This document shows, in pieces, positions 18,347-25,022 of a DNA stretch of 36,002 nt (position 1 is the first letter of the stretch; each line of letters opens with the position of its first letter). Origin of the DNA: an uncultured Collinsella sp. (lineage in GTDB: Bacteria > Actinomycetota > Coriobacteriia > Coriobacteriales > Coriobacteriaceae); assembly GCA_902470695.1 (NCBI GenBank), contig CABRHH010000028.1:1-36002 (forward strand). Reading direction: 5' to 3'. A model generated the notes under the pieces. It was not told the origin of the DNA, searched no databases, and saw nothing but the letters and a program-made list of their open reading frames with translations. Both the position numbers and the translations under genes were made by a program.

Positions 18347-19663
18347 CTAGGAAACCAGGAACGAGATGATAAAGGCGATCACGACGATCCAGGTAAGCAG
18401 CTTGATGTCACGCGCCTTGCCCAGGCACAGGCTGATCAGCACGTAGGTGATGAAGCCCAGGCCGATGCCGATCGAGATGGAGTACGTCAGCGGGATGCCG
18501 ATGATCGTCATGAAGGCGGGGATGCCCTGAAGCGGATCGTTGAAATCGATGTCGCCCACGACGTTCATCATCAGAAAGCCCACCATGACAAGCGCGCCGC
18601 AGGTAGCCGGCGTGGCGATCATACCGACGAGCGGCGAGAAGAAGGCAGCGATCAGGAAGATAATGCCCGCCACGACCGAGGTGAGACCCGTACGGCCACC
18701 GTCGGCGGCACCGGAGGCGGACTCCATGAACGTGGTGCAGGAGGAGGCACCGAGCAGGCCGCCGAACCCGGCGGCGAGCGAGTCGACGATCAGGATGCGA
18801 CGGATGTCCATGACGTTGCCCTCATCATCGAGGAATTCACCCTGCTTCGCAACGGCCACGGCGGTGCCCATCGTATCGAAGAAGTCGGACAGCATGATGG
18901 AGAATACGAACACGAGCAGCGTCGGATTCAAAAACACCTGCACGACGGCCATGCCGGACCCATCGGCAGCCTGTTGGAAGGGTGCGCCGAAGGTGGAGAA
19001 ATCGGGAAGCTGGACGATGCCGGTGGGCAGCGACGTGACCCCCAGCGGGATGCCGGCGAGCGCCGCCACGACGATGCCCCACAGGATGAAGCCCTGCACC
19101 TTGAAGATGTAGAGGATGAAAGTGACGAGGACCGAAATGGCGCCGACCTGGAAGATCGGGTCGAAAACAGAGCCGAAGGTGACAAGCGTGGACTCATCGT
19201 TCACCACGATGCCGCCGTTGATGAGACCGAGCAGGGCGATGAAGATGCCAAGGCCGACGGCGATCGCATGGCGCAGCGACACCGGCACGGCGTCCATGAT
19301 GGCCTCGCGCAAGCCGCACAGCACGAGCGCGGTGATGACGATGCCCTCAAGCAGGATGACGGACATCGCCACACGCCAGTCGCCATTGGCGGCCGCGGTG
19401 AGAGAAAACGCCACCACGGCGTTGATGCCCATGCCGGAAGCACAGGCGAGCGGACGGTTGGCGAACAGGCCCATGAAAATCGTCATGATGCCCGCTGCGA
19501 AGCACGTGGAGGTCACGGCCGCCGAAACGGGAACGCCTGCCGCGCTGAGCAGCGACGGATTGACGGCGATGATGTAGGCCATGGCGAGAAACGTCGTCAG
19601 GCCGGCGCGGATCTCGGTGCCTACCGATGAGGCGCGCTCGCTGATCTTGAAAAACTGATCCAT
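18347..19663 (-). CDS. NCS2-family purine permease (AzgA/PbuG-like)
   Basis: This subfamily imports adenine, guanine or hypoxanthine by proton symport. The 438-aa product is rich in hydrophobic segments and begins with the family hallmark MDQFFKISERASSVGTEIRA, then AGLTTFLAMAYIIAVNP. A conserved MGINAVVAF-type segment and SDFFDTMGTAVAV (the Asp/Thr-rich helix of the family) are visible. The frame extends 27 residues upstream, but the conserved start is ATG 19663, with a GGGGAAG about 13 bases before it. It lies 31 bases after dut and is likely the last gene of the nrdR-dut transcript. The exact purine is inferred only to subfamily. Confidence 0.92.
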   Translation of the reverse strand: MDQFFKISERASSVGTEIRAGLTTFLAMAYIIAVNPSLLSAAGVPVSAAVTSTCFAAGIMTIFMGLFANRPLACASGMGINAVVAFSLTAAANGDWRVAMSVILLEGIVITALVLCGLREAIMDAVPVSLRHAIAVGLGIFIALLGLINGGIVVNDESTLVTFGSVFDPIFQVGAISVLVTFILYIFKVQGFILWGIVVAALAGIPLGVTSLPTGIVQLPDFSTFGAPFQQAADGSGMAVVQVFLNPTLLVFVFSIMLSDFFDTMGTAVAVAKQGEFLDDEGNVMDIRRILIVDSLAAGFGGLLGASSCTTFMESASGAADGGRTGLTSVVAGIIFLIAAFFSPLVGMIATPATCGALVMVGFLMMNVVGDIDFNDPLQGIPAFMTIIGIPLTYSISIGIGLGFITYVLISLCLGKARDIKLLTWIVVIAFIISFLVS

Positions 19664-19694
19664 TGAGAAACTTCTTCCCCTTGAGTTGTCAAAC

Positions 19695-20144
19695 CTACTG
19701 GACGCCGCTCGAGCCGAAACCGCCGGCACCGCGATCGGTTTCATTGAGCTCGTCGACTTCGGTCAGCCGCACCTGCGGCACCTGCTGGATAACCAGCTGC
19801 GCGATGCGCTCGCCGCGCTCGATGGAAACGGGCTCGTGGGCATCGAGGTTGATGAGGATGACCTTGAGCTCGCCGCGGTAGTGGGCATCGATAAGGCCCG
19901 GCGTGTTGACGATCGAGAGGCCCCGCTTGAGCGCCATGCCGCTCCGAGGCTGCACGAACCCGGCATAGCCGTCGGGTAGCGCGATCGCGATGCCCGTAGA
20001 GATGAGCTTGCGCTCGAAGGGGGCAAGCGTTGCAGACTCGTTGGCGCGCAGATCGAGGCCGGCGTCCCCCTCATAGGCGTAGGTCGGCAGCTCGACGGTG
20101 GGGTCAAGTCGCTTAATGGATACATTCACAGTCGGCACGGGCAT
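19695..20144 (-). CDS. dut: Deoxyuridine 5'-triphosphate nucleotidohydrolase (dUTPase)
   Basis: dUTPase hydrolyses dUTP to dUMP, keeping uracil out of DNA and feeding dTMP synthesis. The 149-aa trimeric-type product shows the five motifs: AGLDLRA, PRSGMALKRG, GLIDAHYRGE, RGERIAQLV, and the C-terminal GAGGFGSSG with the ring-stacking Phe. Three starts stand in a row (GTG 20150, ATG 20147, ATG 20144). ATG 20144 is chosen because AAGG lies five bases upstream. The nrdR stop codon lies within this stretch, so translation is coupled to nrdR. The purine permease follows. Confidence 0.95.
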   Translation of the reverse strand: MPVPTVNVSIKRLDPTVELPTYAYEGDAGLDLRANESATLAPFERKLISTGIAIALPDGYAGFVQPRSGMALKRGLSIVNTPGLIDAHYRGELKVILINLDAHEPVSIERGERIAQLVIQQVPQVRLTEVDELNETDRGAGGFGSSGVQ

Positions 20145-20146
20145 CA

Positions 20147-20590
20147 TCACCTTAGCTTGTCGAGTTCCTGCACGAATTCATCCACATCCTGGAAGTCGCG
20201 ATACACCGAAGCGAATCGAATGTAGGCGACCTTATCAAGGTTGGCCAGGCGCTTCAGGACCATGTCGCCGATATCGTGCGAGCGCACCGTGCGCAGCGTG
20301 CTGCCGCGCAGCTCAAGCTCGATGTCATCGATGAGCGCATTGAGCCGCGACAGATCGATGTCGCGCTTCGACGTGGCGCGCATCAAGCCGGCGAGCAGCT
20401 TGTTGCGATCGAACGGCTGCAGCGACCCATCGCTCTTCATAACCTCAATGGGATCTTCGCAGCGCTCGAACGTGGTGAAGCGATACCCGCACGCCGTGCA
20501 CTCACGGCGGCGCTTGATGGCGTTGGTTGCATCCTGCATGCGAGAATCTATGACGCGCGTACTGCTATCGCCGCACTTTGGACAACGCAT
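20147..20590 (-). CDS. nrdR: Transcriptional repressor NrdR
   Basis: NrdR senses ATP/dATP and represses ribonucleotide reductase genes. The 147-aa product has the N-terminal zinc ribbon with Cys3, Cys6, Cys31 and Cys34 (MRCPKCGDSSTRV, ECTACGYRFTT) and an ATP-cone starting near residue 46 (IEVMKSDGSLQPFDRNKL). The open frame reaches 82 codons upstream, but ATG 20590 is supported by AAGGAGGG right before it and by the zinc ribbon beginning at residue 3. No nrd genes are in the window, and I saw no paired NrdR boxes here. It is coupled to dut. Confidence 0.95.
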   Translation of the reverse strand: MRCPKCGDSSTRVIDSRMQDATNAIKRRRECTACGYRFTTFERCEDPIEVMKSDGSLQPFDRNKLLAGLMRATSKRDIDLSRLNALIDDIELELRGSTLRTVRSHDIGDMVLKRLANLDKVAYIRFASVYRDFQDVDEFVQELDKLR

Positions 20591-20625
20591 GACCCTCCTT
20601 TCACCTGGGTGGACCGAACCCATCA

Positions 20626-20634
20626 AGTGTACCA
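20626..20634 (-). promoter_or_regulatory. Extended -10 promoter element for nrdR
   Basis: On the - strand the sequence reads TGGTACACT, that is TGn followed by TACACT, about 36 bases before the nrdR ATG. No clear -35 is visible, as is common for extended -10 promoters. Confidence 0.4.
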
Positions 20635-20734
20635 TGCGCCCGCGCATCGGCCTGCGCCGCCGCGCATGGAAACAATCCGCATGCGCTGCGGCATGGCGTG
20701 CGCGAATTAGCAAGGTGAGCATGGCGAATGCAGT

Positions 20735-20783
20735 CAGCTCCGAGCGGCACATGGACGCTGCGGGCATGCGCCGCTCGGAGCTG
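20735..20783 (-). terminator. Long perfect hairpin just after the LysM gene
   Basis: CAGCTCCGAGCGGC (20735-20748) and GCCGCTCGGAGCTG (20770-20783) form a perfect 14-bp stem with a 21-base loop, three bases after the LysM stop codon on the - strand. No T-run follows, so it is either an unusual terminator or a 3'-end stabilising structure. Confidence 0.55.
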
Positions 20784-20786
20784 TGC

Positions 20787-21236
20787 TTACGCTTGAGGAA
20801 CCATGAGCTGCTCCCCCGGGCGCAGCAGAGAGTCATCCAGATCGTTGAGCTCGCGGATGCGGCTCACGACCTCGTTGGTCGACAGGCCCGCTATGGGGTA
20901 CTCGTGCGCTAAGCTCCAAAGCGAGTCACCGGGCTCGACGTCAACCTGGATGCTCGGTGCCGCAGCCGCGCCTGCGCGCGCCGATATGGCCTGCGCGCCG
21001 AGCGGAATGGCGCACACCAGAACGAAAAGCACCGAGGCGATGAACAGCGCTCGCGCAACAGTAGGCTTCATCGGCGTGCGCAGGGAGGTGCGCGGGAGCG
21101 CTGCGTCCGGCCTCAGCTTCTGCAGCTGCTCGACGTGCTGCGGAGCAGTGCCTTCGATAACTTCGAGCGTGCACCGGGCCGTCTCGGGGCGGGGTGCCAG
21201 GGCGCAGGTTCCATATACCAACGTGTTGTTCGTCAT
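20787..21236 (-). CDS. Membrane-anchored LysM protein divergent from lexA (YneA/ChiZ-like by position)
   Basis: The 149-aa product has a cytoplasmic N-terminal region of about 58 residues, one membrane segment at about 60-80 (ALFIASVLFVLVCAIPLG), and an extracellular LysM domain at about 98-148 (VEPGDSLWSLAHEYP through LLRPGEQLMVP) that should bind peptidoglycan. B. subtilis YneA, mycobacterial ChiZ (Rv2719c) and corynebacterial DivS also lie divergent from lexA; all are SOS-induced and stop division, and YneA and ChiZ are membrane LysM proteins. The same place and architecture suggest an SOS division inhibitor. The N-terminal region is not one I recognise. ATG 21236 has AGAGGAG upstream. LexA boxes cover its promoter. 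Confidence 0.82.
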   Translation of the reverse strand: MTNNTLVYGTCALAPRPETARCTLEVIEGTAPQHVEQLQKLRPDAALPRTSLRTPMKPTVARALFIASVLFVLVCAIPLGAQAISARAGAAAAPSIQVDVEPGDSLWSLAHEYPIAGLSTNEVVSRIRELNDLDDSLLRPGEQLMVPQA

Positions 21237-21309
21237 TGCGAGCTCCTCTCGACTGCAAGTTGTTCGCGTACCGTTATACCGACCGGCTCGGACAAAAATC
21301 ACTAGCCTT

Positions 21310-21323
21310 GGAACGAATGTTCG
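21310..21323. promoter_or_regulatory. LexA box 1 (GGAACGAATGTTCG)
   Basis: GAAC-N4-GTTC inside the Gram-positive LexA consensus CGAAC-N4-GTTCG, with one mismatch at the outer base. It lies in the transcribed leader side of the LysM gene, between its -10 element and its start codon. Confidence 0.75.
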
Positions 21324-21329
21324 TGTATT

Positions 21330-21357
21330 ATTATCTTCGAACAGTTGTTCCTGTCAA
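21330..21357 (-). promoter_or_regulatory. Promoter of the LysM gene, with LexA box 2 in its spacer
   Basis: On the - strand TTGACA (21357-21352) is separated by 16 bases from GATAAT (21335-21330). The 14-base LexA box at 21338-21351 fills the spacer, so bound LexA would block RNA polymerase. This is the best-formed promoter seen in the window. Confidence 0.7.
21338..21351. promoter_or_regulatory. LexA box 2 (CGAACAGTTGTTCC)
   Basis: Matches CGAAC-N4-GTTCG except for the last base. It lies 14 bases from box 1 and 14 bases from box 3, so all three boxes repeat at a regular 28-base step. That is close to an integer number of helical turns only in part (about 2.7), so cooperative binding is uncertain. 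Confidence 0.8.
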
Positions 21358-21365
21358 CATAGTTT

Positions 21366-21379
21366 CGAACATATGTTTG
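21366..21379. promoter_or_regulatory. LexA box 3 (CGAACATATGTTTG)
   Basis: Matches the LexA consensus with a T instead of C in the right half-site. It lies 20 bases before the lexA start codon, suited to autorepression of lexA. Confidence 0.75.
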
Positions 21380-21399
21380 TCAGGTGGAAAGGAGCAGAC

Positions 21400-22041
21400 A
21401 TGGCCCGCAAGATCACCAAACGCCAGCAGCAGATCTACGACTTCATCCGCTCATACCAAAAGGAGAAGGGCTATCCGCCGAGCGTGCGTGAGATGGCGGC
21501 CGCCGTAGGCCTATCCTCCCCTTCGACCGTGCACGCGCACCTCAGCGCCCTGGAGGACCACGGCCTGATCAAGCGTGACGCCACCAAGCCCCGCGCACTC
21601 GAGGTCTTCAACGCCGACGGCAGCTCCGTCAAGCTCGGCGGCGCCCCTGCCGCCGCGCCCGCACGCGGCACGGTGAGCCTGCCGCTTGTCGGTCGCGTTG
21701 CCGCGGGCATGCCTATCCTGGCGGAACAAAACATCGAGGATACCTTCACGCTGCCTACCGAGATCGCAACCGACTCAAGCTCGTTCGTGCTCGAGGTGCA
21801 TGGGGATTCCATGATCAACGTCGGAATCTACAACGGCGATTACATCGTCGTGCGCGATCAGAGGAACGCCATGAACGGCGAGATCGTCGTCGCGATGATC
21901 GACGGGGAGGCAACGGTCAAGACCTTTTATAAGGAGCGGGGCCGCGTGCGCCTGCAGCCCGAAAACGACGCCATGGAGCCCATCTACGCTGACAACCCAG
22001 TCATTCTCGGCAAGGTCGTCGCCCTGATGCGCCGTCTCTAA
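21400..22041 (+). CDS. lexA: SOS repressor LexA
   Basis: LexA represses DNA-damage genes and cuts itself when RecA forms filaments on single-stranded DNA. The 213-aa product has an N-terminal winged helix-turn-helix (about 1-65; REMAAAVGLSSPSTVHAHL), the cleavage pair Ala102-Gly103, and the catalytic dyad Ser137 (HGDSM) and Lys174 (ATVKTF). ATG 21400 has AAAGGAG six bases upstream; the open frame to the left runs through the operator region and is not used. Three LexA boxes lie in the divergent region, so autorepression is expected. A DUF1624 gene follows after eight bases. Confidence 0.97.
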   Translation: MARKITKRQQQIYDFIRSYQKEKGYPPSVREMAAAVGLSSPSTVHAHLSALEDHGLIKRDATKPRALEVFNADGSSVKLGGAPAAAPARGTVSLPLVGRVAAGMPILAEQNIEDTFTLPTEIATDSSSFVLEVHGDSMINVGIYNGDYIVVRDQRNAMNGEIVVAMIDGEATVKTFYKERGRVRLQPENDAMEPIYADNPVILGKVVALMRRL

Positions 22042-22049
22042 GGGCCTCT

Positions 22050-22766
22050 ATGAGTCGACAGCGCTCGCGCGTTGCAGCCCTCGACACCCTGCGAGGCTTC
22101 ACCGTCATCTCGATGGTCGCGTTCCATACCGTCTACGACCTCGCCTATATCTACGGCGCATCCCTCCCCTGGTTCACGCATGGCCCTTTCCAGGAGCTCT
22201 GGCGCATCTCCATCAGCTGGGTTTTCCTCCTGCTGGCCGGATGGATGTGCTCGCTGTCGCGCAACAACGTCAGGCGCGGGCTTCTCTATGCGGCCTGCGC
22301 CGCAACGGTCTGGGCCGCAACAACCGTCGCGGCGGTCGACACGCCCGTTTCGTTCGGCATCTTGTTTTGCATGGCGGGCAGCACGCTGGCGTTCGCTGTG
22401 CTGGAGCGCTGCGCACCCACCGCCGTCGAACACCACGGCATCCCGCTTGCCGTGGCGTTTGGCCTGCTGTTCATCTGCACCTATACCGTTCCGCATGTAC
22501 GCTATGCCATAGGCGGCCTGGCATGGCTCGGATTTCCCGACCCTTCATTCGCCTCAGGGGATTACTATCCCCTCATCCCCTTTGGATTCCTCTACCTTTC
22601 AGGGGCCTGCGCCGGATGCGCCTGGCACCAGGCGAAGCGCGTCTACCCAGGTTGGATGCGAAAGGATTGGGCGCCGCCCCTATCCTGGATCGGTCGGCAT
22701 AGCCTGATGATCTACCTGCTGCATCAACCTGCTGTGCTCGGCGTGCTCTCCATCGCGCTCCGTTAA
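22050..22766 (+). CDS. DUF1624 family membrane protein (acyltransferase-like)
   Basis: The 238-aa product has about six to seven hydrophobic segments and the family motifs ALDTLRGFTVISMVAFH near the N-terminus and SWIGRHSLMIYLLHQP near the C-terminus. DUF1624 is distantly related to heparan-alpha-glucosaminide N-acetyltransferase and acyltransferase-3 membrane enzymes; its substrate is not known. The ATG lies eight bases after the lexA stop, with AAGGGCC between, so it is probably co-transcribed with lexA and would then be damage-inducible. It ends 42 bases from the convergent hflX stop, with only a very short GGCC hairpin between them. Confidence 0.82.
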   Translation: MSRQRSRVAALDTLRGFTVISMVAFHTVYDLAYIYGASLPWFTHGPFQELWRISISWVFLLLAGWMCSLSRNNVRRGLLYAACAATVWAATTVAAVDTPVSFGILFCMAGSTLAFAVLERCAPTAVEHHGIPLAVAFGLLFICTYTVPHVRYAIGGLAWLGFPDPSFASGDYYPLIPFGFLYLSGACAGCAWHQAKRVYPGWMRKDWAPPLSWIGRHSLMIYLLHQPAVLGVLSIALR

Positions 22767-22808
22767 CGGCCAGAAGGCCTTGGCACCTGTCGAGCCCGGC
22801 GGGATACC

Positions 22809-24101
22809 CTATGCGTCGACGCGATAGGCTTCCAATTGGGCCGCCATGCGAGCGGGCACCTTGCACACCATGACCGTCGCCTCCGGACGATAGTCCTCGC
22901 TCAGCACGCGGCCCTGTTGCCGAACCTGCGCCGCAAGCTCGCTGCGCCCATAGGGGATCGCAACCGACAGCAGCACGTCACCGAGCTCCGCCTCGTGCGC
23001 CAGGGCACGGTTGAGCGCAGCGATGCCGAGGCCTTCGCAGGCCGAGACCAATACCGCCTCCGGATTGCGCGCCTGCAGCCGTTCGCAATCTGTCTCTTCC
23101 AGCAGGTCGACCTTGTTGTAGACCGTCAGGGCGCGCCGCTCCCCCGCCCCGATCTCGGTCAGGACGTCTTCAACCGCCTTGAGGTGGCGGTCGGCGTCCT
23201 CATCGCTTGCATCCACGATCTTCAAGATAAGGTCGGCATCTCTGACCTCGGCAAGCGTTGACTTGAACGAATCGACCAGGCCGTGCGGCAGCTTTTGGAT
23301 GAACCCGACGGTATCGGTGACGGTGACGGCCCGGCCGCCGGGAAGCTCAAGGGAGCGCGTCGTGGGATCGAGCGTGGCGAACAACTTGTCCTGTGTGAGC
23401 ACCGATGCGCCGGTAAGGGCATTCAGCAAGGACGACTTCCCTGCATTGGTATATCCTGCGAGGGCGATCCGAAAGGCGGGAGACGAGACGCGCTGGCGCG
23501 ACTGGACGTCGCGCCTCAGGGCAACCTGGGCGATCTCGCGACGCAGGACCGAGATGCGCTTGCGGATCATGCGGCGGTCGACTTCGAGCTGGGTTTCGCC
23601 CTGGCCGAAACGGCTTCCGATGCCGCCGCGCGTCTGCTCCTTGGCAAGGTGGCTCCACATGCCACGCAGGCGCGGCAAGAGGTACTGCAGCTGGGCAAGC
23701 TGCACCTGCAGGCGCCCCTCTCGCGTTTGCGCGCGCATGCCGAAGATATCGAGGATCAGCGCCGTGCGGTCGATGACCTTGGTGGACGTGCCGAGCGCCC
23801 GCTCGAGATTCGCCTGCTGAGAGGGCGTAAGATCGTCATCGAAGATCACGACATCGGCATTGACGCGCTCTACGAGCGAAACAAGTTCCTCGACTTTGCC
23901 GGAACCGATGTAGGTGCGCGGAACCGCATGGTCGAGTCGTTGGGTCAAGCGTGCAACCGTTGTCGCTCCTGCCGTCTCGGCGAGGCGTTCGAGCTCGTCG
24001 AGGGAGCGTTCGAGCGGCCACGGCGCATCGCGACGGTCGATGCCCATGAGCACGGCGCGCTCGGGCACCGGAGCCGTATCGACAAGGGGAAACCGTCCCA
24101 T
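22809..24101 (-). CDS. hflX: Ribosome-associated GTPase HflX
   Basis: HflX splits stalled or stress-inactivated 70S ribosomes. The 430-aa product has the N-terminal nucleotide-binding domain with TYIGSGKVEEL, the helical linker with GIGSRFGQGETQLEVDRR, the G-domain P-loop GYTNAGKSSLLN, DTVGFIQKLPH for G3, and NKVD for G4, with the small C-terminal domain usual for longer members. ATG 24101 is three bases from the miaA stop. It is the last gene of the RNase Y-to-HflX block; miaB-miaA-hflX is a widespread order. Confidence 0.95.
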   Translation of the reverse strand: MGRFPLVDTAPVPERAVLMGIDRRDAPWPLERSLDELERLAETAGATTVARLTQRLDHAVPRTYIGSGKVEELVSLVERVNADVVIFDDDLTPSQQANLERALGTSTKVIDRTALILDIFGMRAQTREGRLQVQLAQLQYLLPRLRGMWSHLAKEQTRGGIGSRFGQGETQLEVDRRMIRKRISVLRREIAQVALRRDVQSRQRVSSPAFRIALAGYTNAGKSSLLNALTGASVLTQDKLFATLDPTTRSLELPGGRAVTVTDTVGFIQKLPHGLVDSFKSTLAEVRDADLILKIVDASDEDADRHLKAVEDVLTEIGAGERRALTVYNKVDLLEETDCERLQARNPEAVLVSACEGLGIAALNRALAHEAELGDVLLSVAIPYGRSELAAQVRQQGRVLSEDYRPEATVMVCKVPARMAAQLEAYRVDA

Positions 24102-24104
24102 CTT

Positions 24105-25022
24105 TCAGATACCTGCCAATCGTCGTATGTGCGCCGCGGCCGCCGTCGCGTCCATCTCATCCATGTTGACCCACGTTATCCGGGCATCGCGCCGACACCA
24201 GGCAAGCTGACGTTTTGCATAGCGTCGCGACCGCTGCTTGATCAGCTCAACCGCAGCTTCGAGCGTACAGGCCCCGTCAATATAGTCGATCAGCTCCTTA
24301 TAGCCGATCGCCTGCATGGCTGTAAGCGCCTCGCGCGCGCCGCGATCGAGCAGGCCAAGCACCTCCTGCAACAGGCCCGTCTCCATCATGGCGTCAACGC
24401 GCTCGTCGATACGGCGGTACAGCGCCGCGCGATCGCGCGTCAACGCAACCTGTACGCTGGGATAGACCGACGTGGGCGATGAGAATCCCTGTCGCTGCCG
24501 TGCGTAGGAAACGCCCTCATCGGCCATCTCGAGCGCACGGATCGTGCGCGTGACGTTGTGGGGGTGGATCTCGGCGGCGCTTGCCGGGTCTCGCTCAGCC
24601 AAAACCCGATGCAGGCCGTCGGCGCCCAGCCGCTCGGCCATCTCGTGATACCGCACGCGGCGCTCGCTGTCGATCTGCCCGGAAGGAAACCGCATGTCGT
24701 CGATTGCCGCACGGATATACAGCCCGGTTCCTCCGCAGATGATCGGCACACGACCGGAAGCGAGCAGACGGTCGATCTCAGCACGCGCATCGAGCTGGTA
24801 GCGAGCGGCCGAATACGCCTCGCCGACCTCAACGATGTCGACCAGGCGCAACGGTACGCGCCGCTCGGATAGCGGTGTCTTCGCGGTGCCGATATCCATG
24901 CCGCGATAGACTTGCATCGCATCGGCCGACACAACCTCCGACCCGAGCTGTTCGGCCAAACGATCCGCCACGTCGCTCTTGCCGCATGCGGTCGGACCGG
25001 TTATGACGATCGCAGGCGTCAT
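24105..25022 (-). CDS. miaA: tRNA dimethylallyltransferase MiaA
   Basis: MiaA adds a dimethylallyl group to N6 of A37 in tRNAs that read codons beginning with U, making i6A37, the substrate of MiaB. The 305-aa product has the P-loop GPTACGKSDVA, the catalytic SADAMQVYRGMDIGTAK, CGGTGLYIRA, and the C-terminal QRSRRYAKRQLAWCRR tRNA-contacting segment. ATG 25022 overlaps the miaB stop codon as ATGA, so the two enzymes of the ms2i6A pathway are translationally coupled. Confidence 0.96.
   Translation of the reverse strand: MTPAIVITGPTACGKSDVADRLAEQLGSEVVSADAMQVYRGMDIGTAKTPLSERRVPLRLVDIVEVGEAYSAARYQLDARAEIDRLLASGRVPIICGGTGLYIRAAIDDMRFPSGQIDSERRVRYHEMAERLGADGLHRVLAERDPASAAEIHPHNVTRTIRALEMADEGVSYARQRQGFSSPTSVYPSVQVALTRDRAALYRRIDERVDAMMETGLLQEVLGLLDRGAREALTAMQAIGYKELIDYIDGACTLEAAVELIKQRSRRYAKRQLAWCRRDARITWVNMDEMDATAAAAHIRRLAGI

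Noticed and set aside
18293..19630. Open frame of 445 codons on the + strand
   Set aside because: It is the mirror of the purine permease; the product is a low-complexity His/Asp/Glu/Arg-rich sequence without a ribosome site.
22767..22808. Terminator between the DUF1624 gene and hflX
   Set aside because: Only a four-base GGCC stem with a short loop is present and no T-run, too weak to call.
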